Both the position numbers and the translations under genes were made by a program. Shown here piece by piece: positions 26,381 through 34,554 of a stretch of 64,000 nt of DNA (the first letter of the stretch is position 1; the number at the start of each line of letters is the position of its first letter). The DNA lies in the NCBI RefSeq assembly GCF_958439165.1, contig NZ_OY288129.1, positions 62,001 through 126,000 on the forward strand, written 5' to 3'. Source of the DNA: an uncultured Hydrogenophaga sp. GTDB taxonomy: Bacteria; Pseudomonadota; Gammaproteobacteria; Burkholderiales; Burkholderiaceae_C. The notes beneath the pieces were generated by a model. The model was not told the origin of the DNA. It saw nothing but the letters and a program-made list of their open reading frames with translations, and did no database searches.

Positions 26381-26386
26381 GGAGGT
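26381..26386 (+). promoter_or_regulatory. Strong ribosome binding site of the GPx gene
   Basis: GGAGGT six nt before ATG 26393. This fixes the start of the secreted peroxidase despite the much longer open frame upstream, which is antisense to litR. Confidence 0.8.
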
Positions 26387-26392
26387 CTCAAG

Positions 26393-27046
26393 ATGAAATC
26401 ACGGTATCCAGGACAGCAAACCCGAGCGCTGCGCACTTGCATGCAACCTGCAAGCCTGTTCACCCTGGTCGCGCTGGGTGCGCTGATCTGGGCATCTCCT
26501 GCCACCGCCCAGACGCGGCCGGCCGGAACGCCCGCCGCTGCAGCCACCCCGGCCGACCGCTGCCCGGCGCTGCTTCAGCACCGCTTCGACCGGCTGCAGG
26601 ACGAGAAGCCCCAGTCCCTCTGCCAGTACGCCGGCCGCGTGACGCTGGTGGTCAACACCGCCAGCTTCTGCGGCTTCACCCAGCAGTACGGCGCACTGGA
26701 GTCGCTCTACAGCCGCTACAAGGACCGCGGGCTGGTGGTGCTGGGCTTTCCCACCAACGACTTCGGTCGGCAGGAGCCGGGCAGCAACGCTTCCATTGCA
26801 GACTTCTGCGAGAACACCTTCGGCGTGAAATTCCCGATGTTCGCCAAGACCTCCGTGGTCGGCGGCAGCACCAACCCGCTGTACCAGCAGCTGGCCCAGC
26901 GCACCGGCGAACGGCCGCAGTGGAACTTCCACAAGTACCTGATCGACCGCTCCGGGCGGGTGGTGAAGAGCTACGCCAGCTCGGTCGACCCCAAAGACCC
27001 TTCGCTGATGAAGGATATCGAGCGAATGTTGTCGGAAAAATCGTGA
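26393..27046 (+). CDS. Exported glutathione-peroxidase-family protein with altered catalytic motif
   Basis: 217 aa. The signal peptide (TLVALGALIWASPATAQ, cleavage about residue 40) indicates export. Thioredoxin-like GPx fold: peroxidatic Cys93 in NTASFCGFTQQYGALE, GFPTNDFGRQEPG at 119-131, and Trp177-Asn178 in QWNFHKYLID. The usual catalytic Gln of NQFG is Asp123 here, and the Cys often found just before it in thioredoxin-dependent members is Thr. It probably reduces lipid or organic hydroperoxides in the periplasm. It lies between litR and the lipid operon, so light/singlet-oxygen induction is inferred. Confidence 0.88.
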   Translation: MKSRYPGQQTRALRTCMQPASLFTLVALGALIWASPATAQTRPAGTPAAAATPADRCPALLQHRFDRLQDEKPQSLCQYAGRVTLVVNTASFCGFTQQYGALESLYSRYKDRGLVVLGFPTNDFGRQEPGSNASIADFCENTFGVKFPMFAKTSVVGGSTNPLYQQLAQRTGERPQWNFHKYLIDRSGRVVKSYASSVDPKDPSLMKDIERMLSEKS

Positions 27047-27058
27047 CCGATCAGTCAC
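27043..27058. promoter_or_regulatory. Inverted repeat at the GPx stop codon, upstream of the lipid operon
   Basis: GTGACCGATCAGTCAC has arms GTGAC/GTCAC around CGATCA and includes the GPx TGA. It contains ACCGATC as in the litR dyad. A TTTAAAT patch lies 16 bp downstream (27074-27080), so the dyad sits where a -35 region or operator would be. No T-run follows, which argues against a terminator. Confidence 0.4.
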
Positions 27059-27391
27059 AATGAGACCGAGCAGTTTAAATACACCCACATCCCGCTGCGG
27101 ATTGACGCGCAGTTTCGGGACAGACCCAGGAGCCTCTCGCATGGTCTTCAGCATCTGGCGGAACTTCCGCTCCCACCCGGCACTCCATGCAGGTGTGGGT
27201 GGACAGCCGGTTGGCGACCACTCTCCGTTTTCCGAACTGCGAAGTCTGACGGCCTTCACCGGCCGGGCTGAAATCCCGAGGCGTTTCTCCTCCTCCTCCC
27301 TCCCTCCCTTGTTCGTTTCGGGGCGCTTCGCAGTTCTTTCTTCTTCCGGGCATGGCAACGCAGCTGCCCTTGGGGTCTTCCGGTGACCGGC
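27059..27391 (+). other. 333-bp non-coding leader before the amine-oxidase gene
   Basis: No convincing gene is seen. It contains an A/T patch (TTTAAAT at 27074-27080) that could be a -10 region, and a long pyrimidine-rich run at about 27281-27311 built of CTC/CCT units. A 108-codon frame starting at 27060 has a Ser/Pro-rich translation with no domain and no ribosome binding site. This is probably promoter plus a long 5' leader for the following operon. Confidence 0.5.
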
Positions 27392-28819
27392 ATGTACCAG
27401 GACCCCCAATCTCCTTCCACCACCACCACCAGCGGCATGCCTGCCCGGCCGATGCCGCGCGTGGCCATCGTCGGCTCCGGCATTTCGGGCCTGGCAGCGG
27501 CACACACGCTGCAAGGACTGGCCGACCTGACCCTGTTCGAGGCCAACGACTACTTCGGTGGCCACACCCACACAGTGGACATGACGCTGCCGAATGCGCA
27601 GGGCGTGCCAACCACCTTCGGCGTGGACACCGGCTTCCTGGTGCTCAACGAGCGCACCTATCCGAACCTGCTGGCGCTGTTCTCCCAGCTGGGCGTGGAC
27701 ATTGCTCCGTCGGACATGTCGTTCTCGGTTCAGGCGCCGGGCGCAGCGCCCGGGGGCGGCACCCTGGAGTGGAGCGGCTCCAGCCTGTCGACCGTGTTCT
27801 CGCAGCGTCGCAACCTGCTCAATCCGCGCTTCTGGCGCATGCTGGCCGACATCCTGCGCTTCAACCGCATCACCAGCCGGCTGGCCGAGCGCGGCGACGA
27901 CCTGGGCGAGAACAGCCCGCTGCTGCAGCCCCTGGGCGACTTCCTGCGCGAGCAGGGCTTCTCCGACGAATTCCGCGACTGGTACTTCCTGCCCATGATG
28001 GGTTGCATCTGGAGCTGCCCGACCGACCAGATGCTGGCGTTTCCGGTCGCCACCATGGTGCGCTTCTGTCACAACCACGGCCTCATCCAGGTCAGCAACC
28101 GGCCGCAGTGGTACACGGTGCGGGGCGGGGCACGGCATTACGTCGACAAGATCGTGGCCGAGGTGCCGGATGCCCGCCTGTCCACTCCGGTGCGGCAGGT
28201 GCTGCGCGACAGCCAGGGCGTGCGCATCGTGACCGACCGGAGCGTCGACCGCTTCGATGCAGTGGTGATGGCCTGCCACACCGATCAGGCGCTGCGCCTC
28301 CTGGGTGGCGAGGCTTCGGCCAACGAACGCGAGGTGCTGGGCGCCATCCGCTATCAGGCGAACCGGGCTGTGCTGCACACCGACGCCCGCGTGCTGCCCG
28401 CCAGCCGCCGCGCCTGGGCGGCTTGGAACTACGAGCGCTCCTCCAGCGCCAGCCGCGAATCGGCTCAGGTCTGCCTGCACTACCTGCTCAACCAGCTGCA
28501 GCCGCTGCCGGTGGAGCAGCCGGTGGTGGTGTCACTTAACCCGCAGCGCGAGATCGAGGACCGTTTCGTGGTCGGCGCCTGGGACTACGACCATCCGGTG
28601 TTCGATCTGGCCGCCATCCGGGCGCAGGCCCGCGTGCCGGCACTGCAGGGACAGCTGGCCACCTTCTACGCCGGCGCCTGGTGCGGTTACGGCTTCCACG
28701 AGGACGGTCTGAAGTCGGGCATGCGGGCGGCTCGCGCCCTCATCGAGTACCTCGGCCTGGTGCCGACGACCGACGACCGGACCGCGCGCCGCGCAGCCCT
28801 GCCCGGAGTGTTTGCATGA
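27392..28819 (+). CDS. FAD-dependent amine-oxidase-family oxidoreductase
   Basis: 475 aa (ATG 27392; GTG 27383 and ATG 27437/27452 are alternatives, no clear ribosome binding site). The dinucleotide-binding motif RVAIVGSGISGLAAAHTLQG lies close to the N-terminus, followed by FEANDYFGGHTHTVD. The C-terminal FAD region has FYAGAWCGYGFHEDGLKSG. Members adjacent to DUF1365 and Cfa-like genes are thought to act on membrane fatty acids; desaturation or dehydrogenation of methylated acyl chains is one proposal. First gene of the plus-strand operon; its stop overlaps the next start (ATGA). Confidence 0.9.
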   Translation: MYQDPQSPSTTTTSGMPARPMPRVAIVGSGISGLAAAHTLQGLADLTLFEANDYFGGHTHTVDMTLPNAQGVPTTFGVDTGFLVLNERTYPNLLALFSQLGVDIAPSDMSFSVQAPGAAPGGGTLEWSGSSLSTVFSQRRNLLNPRFWRMLADILRFNRITSRLAERGDDLGENSPLLQPLGDFLREQGFSDEFRDWYFLPMMGCIWSCPTDQMLAFPVATMVRFCHNHGLIQVSNRPQWYTVRGGARHYVDKIVAEVPDARLSTPVRQVLRDSQGVRIVTDRSVDRFDAVVMACHTDQALRLLGGEASANEREVLGAIRYQANRAVLHTDARVLPASRRAWAAWNYERSSSASRESAQVCLHYLLNQLQPLPVEQPVVVSLNPQREIEDRFVVGAWDYDHPVFDLAAIRAQARVPALQGQLATFYAGAWCGYGFHEDGLKSGMRAARALIEYLGLVPTTDDRTARRAALPGVFA

Positions 28820-29625
28820 ATGCGGTGGCGCAGATCGGCTTCGGCCAGGTGCGCCACACGCGGCACCGTCCGCGCCGCAACGCCTTTGCCTACCCGACCT
28901 ACTTCCTGATGCTGCCCATGCGCAGCCTGCGCCACAACGGCCCGGGCACGCTGGCGCGCAACCGCCGTTCGGCGCTGGCCTTCCACGACCACGACCACGG
29001 CGACGGCCGCGATGACTCGCTGGCCTGGCTGGAATCGGTGCTCGCCGACCATGGCATCGGCGACGCCGATGGCGAGGTCTGGCTGCACACCTACCCGCGC
29101 GTGCTGGGCTACACCTTCAAGCCGGTGAGCTTCTGGTACTGCCATCGGGCCGACGGGTCGCTGCGCGCGGTGCTCGCCGAGGTGAACAACACGTTCGGCG
29201 AGCGCCACTGCTACCTGCTCGACGAACCCCGTTTCGGCGTGCCTTGCGAGGCCGCCAAGGTGTTCCATGTCTCTCCGTTCTGCCCGGTCCAGGGCCGCTA
29301 TCGCTTCGTGTTCATGCGCACCGGGCAGGCCGGCCGGGAGCGCACGGTCGTGCGCATCGACTTCCACGACGACGAACGGCCCGGCTCCCCGGTGCTGCTC
29401 AACACCAGCGTCTGCGGCGACCTGCTCCCGCTCACCGGCCAGACCCGCCAGCGCGCGCTCTGGAGCCACCCGGCCATGACCCTCGCCGTGATCGCGCGCA
29501 TCCACTGGCAGGCCGTTCGCCTGTGGCTGCGCAAGGCCCCGTTTTTCCGCCAGCCGCCCGCTCCGGGCGACTTCGTGACCACCGCTCCGGCGCAGCAGCC
29601 GGCAGCAGAACCCCGTCCCACATGA
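28816..29625 (+). CDS. DUF1365 family protein
   Basis: 269 aa. Family signature: GQVRHTRHRPRRNAFAYPTY near the start, LHTYPRVLGYTFKPVSFWYC in the middle, AEVNNTFGERHCYLL and KVFHVSPF later. The biochemical role is unknown; it is nearly always encoded between an FAD amine oxidase and a Cfa-like methyltransferase. ATGA overlaps at both ends (28816-28819 and 29622-29625) show tight coupling. No signal peptide or TM helix is obvious. Confidence 0.92.
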   Translation: MNAVAQIGFGQVRHTRHRPRRNAFAYPTYFLMLPMRSLRHNGPGTLARNRRSALAFHDHDHGDGRDDSLAWLESVLADHGIGDADGEVWLHTYPRVLGYTFKPVSFWYCHRADGSLRAVLAEVNNTFGERHCYLLDEPRFGVPCEAAKVFHVSPFCPVQGRYRFVFMRTGQAGRERTVVRIDFHDDERPGSPVLLNTSVCGDLLPLTGQTRQRALWSHPAMTLAVIARIHWQAVRLWLRKAPFFRQPPAPGDFVTTAPAQQPAAEPRPT

Positions 29626-30851
29626 ACAGCACCACCGCCACCCGACAGCCCGCCGGCTTCGCGCTGCCGCGCAATGCACCTGCCGCCGCCCGCACCACCC
29701 TGCAGCTCCTCCAACGGCTGGTGCATGGCAGCCTCACCCTCACACTGCCTGACGGGTCGGTGCAGCGTTTCGGCAGCACCGACGGGCCCCACGCCAGCAT
29801 GAAGCTGCACAACTGGAACGTGTGCAGTGCGGCGCTGAAGTCGGGCGACATCGGTTTTGCCGAGAGCTTCATCGCCGGCGACTGGACCACGCCCAACCTG
29901 ACCACCCTGCTGGAGCTGATGATCGCCAACCGCCGCGAGGTGGAAGACGTGATCTACGGCTCCTGGTTCGGCCGCCTGGCCTACCGCATCAAGCACCTGC
30001 TCAACCGCAACAGCAAGGCCAACAGCCGCAAGAACATCCACGCCCACTACGACCTGGGCAACCCGTTCTACCGGCTCTGGCTGGACGAGACGATGAACTA
30101 TTCGTCGGCCTGGTTCGAGGAACCGGGCCAGGACATGGCTGCGGCCCAGCATGCCAAGGTGCGGCGGGCCTTGCGCATGGCCGGCGTGCAGCCGGGCCAC
30201 CGGGTGCTGGAGATCGGCTGCGGCTGGGGTGCACTGGCCGAGAAGGCCACGCTCGAGTTCGACGCCAGCATCACCGGCGTGACGCTGTCGACCGAACAGC
30301 TGGACTTTGCGCGCAACCGCATGAGCGGCATCGGCCGGGCCGAACGTGCCGACCTGCGCCTGCAGGACTACCGCGACATCCGCGACGAACCGTTCGACGC
30401 CGTCTGCTCGATCGAAATGGTCGAAGCCGTGGGCCGCGAGTACTGGCCGACCTACTTCCAGACCGTGTCGCGCCTGCTCAAGCCGGGTGGCCGCGCCTGC
30501 ATCCAGAGCATCGTGATCGACGACGCCCTGTTCGACCGCTACATCAAGGGCACCGACTTCATCCAGCAATACATCTTCCCGGGCGGCTGTCTGCCGTGCC
30601 CGGCCGAGTTCCGTGCCCAGGCGCGGGCAGCCGGTCTGGAGGTGGTGGACGAATTCCCCTTCGGGCTCGACTACGCCGAGACCCTCGCGCAATGGCGCGA
30701 ACGCTTCCTGCACGAGCAGGACCGGGTGCTGGCGCTGGGCTTCGACCAGCGCTTCATGCGCATCTGGGAGTTCTACCTCGCCTATTGCGAGGCCGGCTTC
30801 CGGGGCGGCAACATCGACGTGGTGCAGTACACCCTGCGCAAGCCCGCCTGA
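29622..30851 (+). CDS. Cyclopropane-fatty-acid-synthase-like SAM methyltransferase
   Basis: 409 aa. N-terminal lipid-binding part (about 30-130); HAHYDLGNPFYRLWLDETMNYSSAWF at 140-165 is the family motif region; the SAM motif VLEIGCGWGALAEKA spans 195-209; the acyl-site region is SIEMVEAVGREYW (263-275). True cyclopropane synthases usually have EH[VF]G where EAVG stands here. This favours simple methyl transfer to an unsaturated phospholipid acyl chain, as in methyl-branched or furan fatty-acid synthesis. Substrate and product are inferred. Confidence 0.9.
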   Translation: MNSTTATRQPAGFALPRNAPAAARTTLQLLQRLVHGSLTLTLPDGSVQRFGSTDGPHASMKLHNWNVCSAALKSGDIGFAESFIAGDWTTPNLTTLLELMIANRREVEDVIYGSWFGRLAYRIKHLLNRNSKANSRKNIHAHYDLGNPFYRLWLDETMNYSSAWFEEPGQDMAAAQHAKVRRALRMAGVQPGHRVLEIGCGWGALAEKATLEFDASITGVTLSTEQLDFARNRMSGIGRAERADLRLQDYRDIRDEPFDAVCSIEMVEAVGREYWPTYFQTVSRLLKPGGRACIQSIVIDDALFDRYIKGTDFIQQYIFPGGCLPCPAEFRAQARAAGLEVVDEFPFGLDYAETLAQWRERFLHEQDRVLALGFDQRFMRIWEFYLAYCEAGFRGGNIDVVQYTLRKPA

Positions 30852-30871
30852 CCCACCGAGACAGGACCACC

Positions 30872-31453
30872 ATGAGCCCACGACTTGCCTCCCTGGTGAT
30901 CCCGCTGGTCTGCAGCGTGGCCCTGCTGACCGGGCTGCCCGCCCAGGCCGACCCCGGCGCCCCGGAACCGACGCTGTCCGCTGCGCTGCAGGACAAGACC
31001 AGCGTGGGGAAGGCCCGTCTCAAGGTCTGGGGATTCGACGTCTATGACGCCACGCTGTTCGTCCGCGCCGGATTCGACGCCGCGCGCTACGGCGATCAGC
31101 GGTTCGCGCTCGAACTGGCCTACCTGCGCAACTTCGATGGGGCCGACATCGCGGAGCGCTCGGTCGAAGAGATGCGCCGCATCGCCCCGATGGACGACGC
31201 CCGTGCCGCCAGCTGGCTCAAGGCCATGACCGACGTGTTCCCGAACGTGAAGAAGGGTGACCGCATCACCGGCGTGCACGTGCCGGGCAGTGGCGCCCGC
31301 TTCTACCTGAACGGCCGCCTGCTGGGCGAGGTCGCGGACGACGCCTTCTCGCGGCAGTTCTTCGGCATCTGGCTGTCGCCACGCACGTCGCAGCCGCGCA
31401 TGCGCGAGACGCTGCTGCAACCGGTCGCGGGCGCGTCGCCGCGCAACCCATGA
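30872..31453 (+). CDS. Chalcone-isomerase-like exported protein
   Basis: 193 aa with a signal peptide (LVIPLVCSVALLTGLPAQA). The mature protein has VGKARLKVWGFDVYDATLFV, LELAYLRNFDGADIAERSVEEM, VKKGDRITGVHVPGSGARFYLNG and FFGIWLSPRTSQPRM, typical of the CHI-like fold (CHI_3 type) whose bacterial members bind fatty acids rather than flavonoids. It follows the methyltransferase by 20 nt and its stop overlaps the MFS start. A periplasmic lipid carrier is a reasonable guess. Confidence 0.85.
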   Translation: MSPRLASLVIPLVCSVALLTGLPAQADPGAPEPTLSAALQDKTSVGKARLKVWGFDVYDATLFVRAGFDAARYGDQRFALELAYLRNFDGADIAERSVEEMRRIAPMDDARAASWLKAMTDVFPNVKKGDRITGVHVPGSGARFYLNGRLLGEVADDAFSRQFFGIWLSPRTSQPRMRETLLQPVAGASPRNP

Positions 31454-32766
31454 ACCCGGCACAGGACCCGGCAGCGCGCTTCATGGGGCCGGGCGCGTGG
31501 CGCCACGGCCTGAGCTACGGCCTGCTGGGACTGCCCCTGGCCTTCGTGGCCCTGCCGCTGTACGTGGTGCTGCCCAACCACTACGCCCGCGAGTTCGGCG
31601 CGCCGCTGGCCGCCCTGGGCGCGGTGCTGCTGGCCGCCCGGCTGGTGGATGCGGTGCTCGACCCCATCATCGGCCGCTGGTGCGACCGGCTGGCAGCGCG
31701 CTCCCCGGGCGCGGTGCTCGGGGTCAGCGGCTTGGCTGCCGTGCTGCTGGCACTGGGCCTGTGGGCGCTGTTCTTTCCTCCCGCCGCCGTGCGCGACGGC
31801 GGCCCCTGGTTGCTGGGCTGGGCAGGGCTGGTGATGGCCCTGAGCTACACCGTGTTCAGCGTCATGAGCGTGGCCCATCAGGCCTGGGGCGCCCGGCTGG
31901 GCGGCACCGAGGCGCAACGCAGCCGCGTGGTGGCATGGCGCGAGGCACTGGGCCTGTGCGGCGTGCTGATCGCTGCCGTGCTGCCCGGCACGCTGGGGCT
32001 GGGCGCCATGGTAGGCAGTTTCGCGGTGCTGCTGGCCCTGGGCTGGTGGGCCTGGAGCCGCAGCCTGCGCCCGGCCGCGTCGATCGACGCAGCGCATGAC
32101 CTCGCGCCCCGCGGCCCCTCACCGCTGCGCCAGCCTGCGTTTGTGCGGCTGCTGGCGGTGTTCATCATCAACGGCACGGCCAGTGCGGTCCCGGCCACCC
32201 TGGTGCTGTTCTTCGTGCAGGACCGCCTGCAGGCGCCGACCTCGATCGAGCCGGCATTCCTGGGCACGTATTTCCTGTGCGCGGCGCTGTCCATGCCCTT
32301 GTGGGTGCGTGCCGTCGCCCGGTTCGGCCTGGCGCGCAGCTGGCTGCTGGGCATGGCCCTGTCGGTGGCGGTGTTCGTGTGGGCGGCCACGCTGGGCACC
32401 GGCGACATCTGGCCCTTCATCGCCGTTTGCGCACTCTCCGGCCTGGCACTGGGGGCCGACCTGACCGTGCCCGGCGCCCTGCTGGCTGGCCTGATCGGCG
32501 ATCTGGGCGAACGCGGACGGCGCGAGGGCGCCTACTTCGGCTGGTGGAGCTTCGCCGCCAAGCTCAACCTGGCCCTGGCCGCCGGCCTGGCGCTCCCGGT
32601 GCTGGCATGGCTGGGATACGAGCCGGGATCGCGCGACCCGCAGGCCCTGCAGACCCTCACCGCCGCCTATTGCCTGCTCCCTTGCGTGCTCAAGCTGATC
32701 GCCGGCGGCGCACTGCACTGGCTGGTGATCCGCCGACCGGCATCCCGCCCGATCCAACCTGTCTGA
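31450..32766 (+). CDS. MFS transporter (sugar-cation-symporter-like, MFS_2)
   Basis: 438 aa with about 12 TM helices. LVDAVLDPIIGRWCDRLAAR in the loop between helices 2 and 3 is the MFS_2/GPH-type signature. A second half repeats the layout (AYFGWWSFAAKLNLALAAGLALP in helix 10). The MFS_2 group includes sugar symporters and, in eukaryotes, lysophospholipid carriers. Its place in a lipid-modification operon makes lipid movement more likely than sugar uptake, but this is inference. The start overlaps the preceding stop by ATGA. Confidence 0.85.
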   Translation: MNPAQDPAARFMGPGAWRHGLSYGLLGLPLAFVALPLYVVLPNHYAREFGAPLAALGAVLLAARLVDAVLDPIIGRWCDRLAARSPGAVLGVSGLAAVLLALGLWALFFPPAAVRDGGPWLLGWAGLVMALSYTVFSVMSVAHQAWGARLGGTEAQRSRVVAWREALGLCGVLIAAVLPGTLGLGAMVGSFAVLLALGWWAWSRSLRPAASIDAAHDLAPRGPSPLRQPAFVRLLAVFIINGTASAVPATLVLFFVQDRLQAPTSIEPAFLGTYFLCAALSMPLWVRAVARFGLARSWLLGMALSVAVFVWAATLGTGDIWPFIAVCALSGLALGADLTVPGALLAGLIGDLGERGRREGAYFGWWSFAAKLNLALAAGLALPVLAWLGYEPGSRDPQALQTLTAAYCLLPCVLKLIAGGALHWLVIRRPASRPIQPV

Positions 32767-32791
32767 AACCCTTGCTGAAACGGAAACCACC

Positions 32792-33331
32792 ATGCAACGA
32801 CGACTCCTGCTGACAGCCGGGCTGGCCGGTGCCGCCACCCTGGCCGGCTGCGCCGGCCCCCAGGTCGCCCAGTACGCCAGCGAAAAGCCGGTGCTGGACC
32901 TGCGCCAGTATTTCAACGGCACGCTCGACGCCTACGGCATCTTCACCGACCGCTCCGGCGCCGTGGTCAAGCGCTTCACCGTGGTGATGCGCTGCACCTG
33001 GAACGGCGAGGAAGGCGTGCTCGACGAGGACTTCGTCTACTCCGACGGCACGACCCAGAAACGCATCTGGCGCCTCAAGCACCTGGGCGATGGCCGCTAC
33101 ACCGGCCGGGCGGACGACGTGGTGGGCGAGGCCCTGGGCGAGACCCGGGGCAACGCCTTCCGCTGGGGCTACACCCTGGCCCTGCCGGTGGACGGCAAGG
33201 TCTGGGAGGTGCAGTTCGACGACTGGATGTACCTCATGGACGACCGCGTCATGCTCAACAAGGCAGAGATGAGCAAGTTCGGCATCCGGCTGGGTGAAGT
33301 CACGCTGACCTTCGTGAAGCGCGCACCATGA
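32792..33331 (+). CDS. DUF3833 outer-membrane-type lipoprotein
   Basis: 179 aa. Lipobox TLAGC with Cys at about residue 22. Family body: LDLRQYFNGTLDAYGIFTDRSG, CTWNGEEGVLDEDFVYSDGT, TYTLALPVDGKVWEVQFDDW and the terminal RLGEVTLTFVKR. The function is unknown; DUF3833 proteins are constant partners of the Cfa-like/DUF1365/CHI-like set. The MFS stop lies 25 nt upstream; the stop overlaps the SDR start (ATGA). Confidence 0.9.
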   Translation: MQRRLLLTAGLAGAATLAGCAGPQVAQYASEKPVLDLRQYFNGTLDAYGIFTDRSGAVVKRFTVVMRCTWNGEEGVLDEDFVYSDGTTQKRIWRLKHLGDGRYTGRADDVVGEALGETRGNAFRWGYTLALPVDGKVWEVQFDDWMYLMDDRVMLNKAEMSKFGIRLGEVTLTFVKRAP

Positions 33332-34101
33332 ATCCGCGCATGACCGAATGGACCGGCCGGCGCGTCTGGCTGGTGGGCGCCTCCAGCGGCATCGGCGAAG
33401 CCTGTGCCCACGCCCTGCATGCCCGCGGCGCACAGGTGCTGGTCTCGGCCCGTGGTGCGGCGGCGCTGGAATCGTTTGCGGCCAGCCATGGCGGCAGCCA
33501 CCCGGCACAGGCCTGGCCGCTGGACGTGACCGACCCGGCTGCGGTCACCGCCACGGCGCGCGCCATCCTGGCCGAGGGGCCTCTGGACCTGGTCGTTTAC
33601 TGCGCGGGCCACTACCGCGAGATGCGCGCCACGGCCATGGACATGGCCGACCTCAACCGGCACTGGGCCATCAACTACCAGGGTGCGCTGCATGTGCTGG
33701 ACGCGGTGCTGCCGGCCATGCTGGCACGCCGCGCCGGGCACATCAGCCTGATCAGCAGCGTGGCCGGCTTCCGGGGTCTGCCCAAGAGCCTGGCCTATGG
33801 GCCGACCAAGGCGGCGCTCACCAACCTGGCCGAGAACCTCTACGTCGACCTCTCGCCCCATGGCATCGGCGTGAGCGTGGTGCACCCCGGCTTCGTGCAG
33901 ACACCCCTGACCGCCCAGAACCAGTTCGAGATGCCGGCCCTCATCACGCCGCAGCAGGCAGCCGATGCCATGCTGGCCGACTGGGCTCGGGGCGTGTTCG
34001 AGATCCACTATCCCAAGCGCTTCACCCACTTCATGAAGCTGCTGCGGCTGTTGCCTTACCGCCTCTTCTTTCCGGTGGTGCGGCGCTTCACCGGACTCTG
34101 A
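33328..34101 (+). CDS. Short-chain dehydrogenase/reductase (SDR)
   Basis: 257 aa classical SDR. Cofactor motif GASSGIG at 17-23, NAG-equivalent YCAGHY near 91-96, catalytic Ser143/144 in LISSVAG, Tyr157 and Lys161 in AYGPTKAALT. The C-terminal basic/hydrophobic segment (HFMKLLRLLPYRLFF) may contact membrane. It probably acts on a fatty-acyl or lipid carbonyl in the same pathway. The substrate is unknown. The gap to the next gene is 3 nt. Confidence 0.92.
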   Translation: MNPRMTEWTGRRVWLVGASSGIGEACAHALHARGAQVLVSARGAAALESFAASHGGSHPAQAWPLDVTDPAAVTATARAILAEGPLDLVVYCAGHYREMRATAMDMADLNRHWAINYQGALHVLDAVLPAMLARRAGHISLISSVAGFRGLPKSLAYGPTKAALTNLAENLYVDLSPHGIGVSVVHPGFVQTPLTAQNQFEMPALITPQQAADAMLADWARGVFEIHYPKRFTHFMKLLRLLPYRLFFPVVRRFTGL

Positions 34102-34104
34102 AGC

Positions 34105-34554
34105 ATGGCCATCGACGACGCTGCCGCCCGCGCCGCCACCGAGCGCATCTGCCATTACTTCGAACATCTCTCGCCGGCGTCCTTGCCCGAGATCGACCAG
34201 CTTTACACCCCGCTGGCCCGGTTCAAGGACCCGTTCAACGAGGTCCATGGCACGGCGGCCATCCGAGGCATCTTCGAGCACATGTATGCCTCGCTGCACG
34301 AGCCGCGGTTCGTGGTGACGCAGCGCATCGTCGACGGCGCTCAGGTGTTCCTGGCCTGGGAGTTCCGCTTCCGGTTCCAGCGGTTCGACCCGCAGCAGCC
34401 CCGCGTCATCCGGGGTGGTTCCCACCTGCAGCTGGACGAAGCAGGCAGGATCGCCGACCACCGCGACTACTGGGACGCAGCCGAGGAGCTTTACGAGAAG
34501 CTGCCGGTGGTGGGCGGGCTGATGCGCTGGCTGAAGAAGAAGGCCGGTCAGTGA
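34105..34554 (+). CDS. Nuclear transport factor 2 / SnoaL-like family protein
   Basis: 149 aa. NTF2-like features: RICHYFEHLSPASLPEIDQLY, RFKDPFNEVHGTAAIRGIF, a beta-sheet core (VFLAWEFRFRFQRF) and DEAGRIADHRDYWDAAEELY. The fold serves as small isomerase, hydrolase or binding protein; no catalytic set is obvious. Last gene of the lipid operon. It ends tail to tail with the GST gene (TGA at 34552-34554, opposite stop at 34555-34557, no spacer). Confidence 0.88.
   Translation: MAIDDAAARAATERICHYFEHLSPASLPEIDQLYTPLARFKDPFNEVHGTAAIRGIFEHMYASLHEPRFVVTQRIVDGAQVFLAWEFRFRFQRFDPQQPRVIRGGSHLQLDEAGRIADHRDYWDAAEELYEKLPVVGGLMRWLKKKAGQ

Noticed and set aside
27043..27058. Terminator after the GPx gene
   Set aside because: The stem is only 5 bp with no T-run, so an operator reading fits better.
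27060..27386. 108-codon frame in the leader of the lipid operon
   Set aside because: No ribosome binding site, no domain, Ser/Pro/Arg-rich as expected by chance; treated as non-coding.
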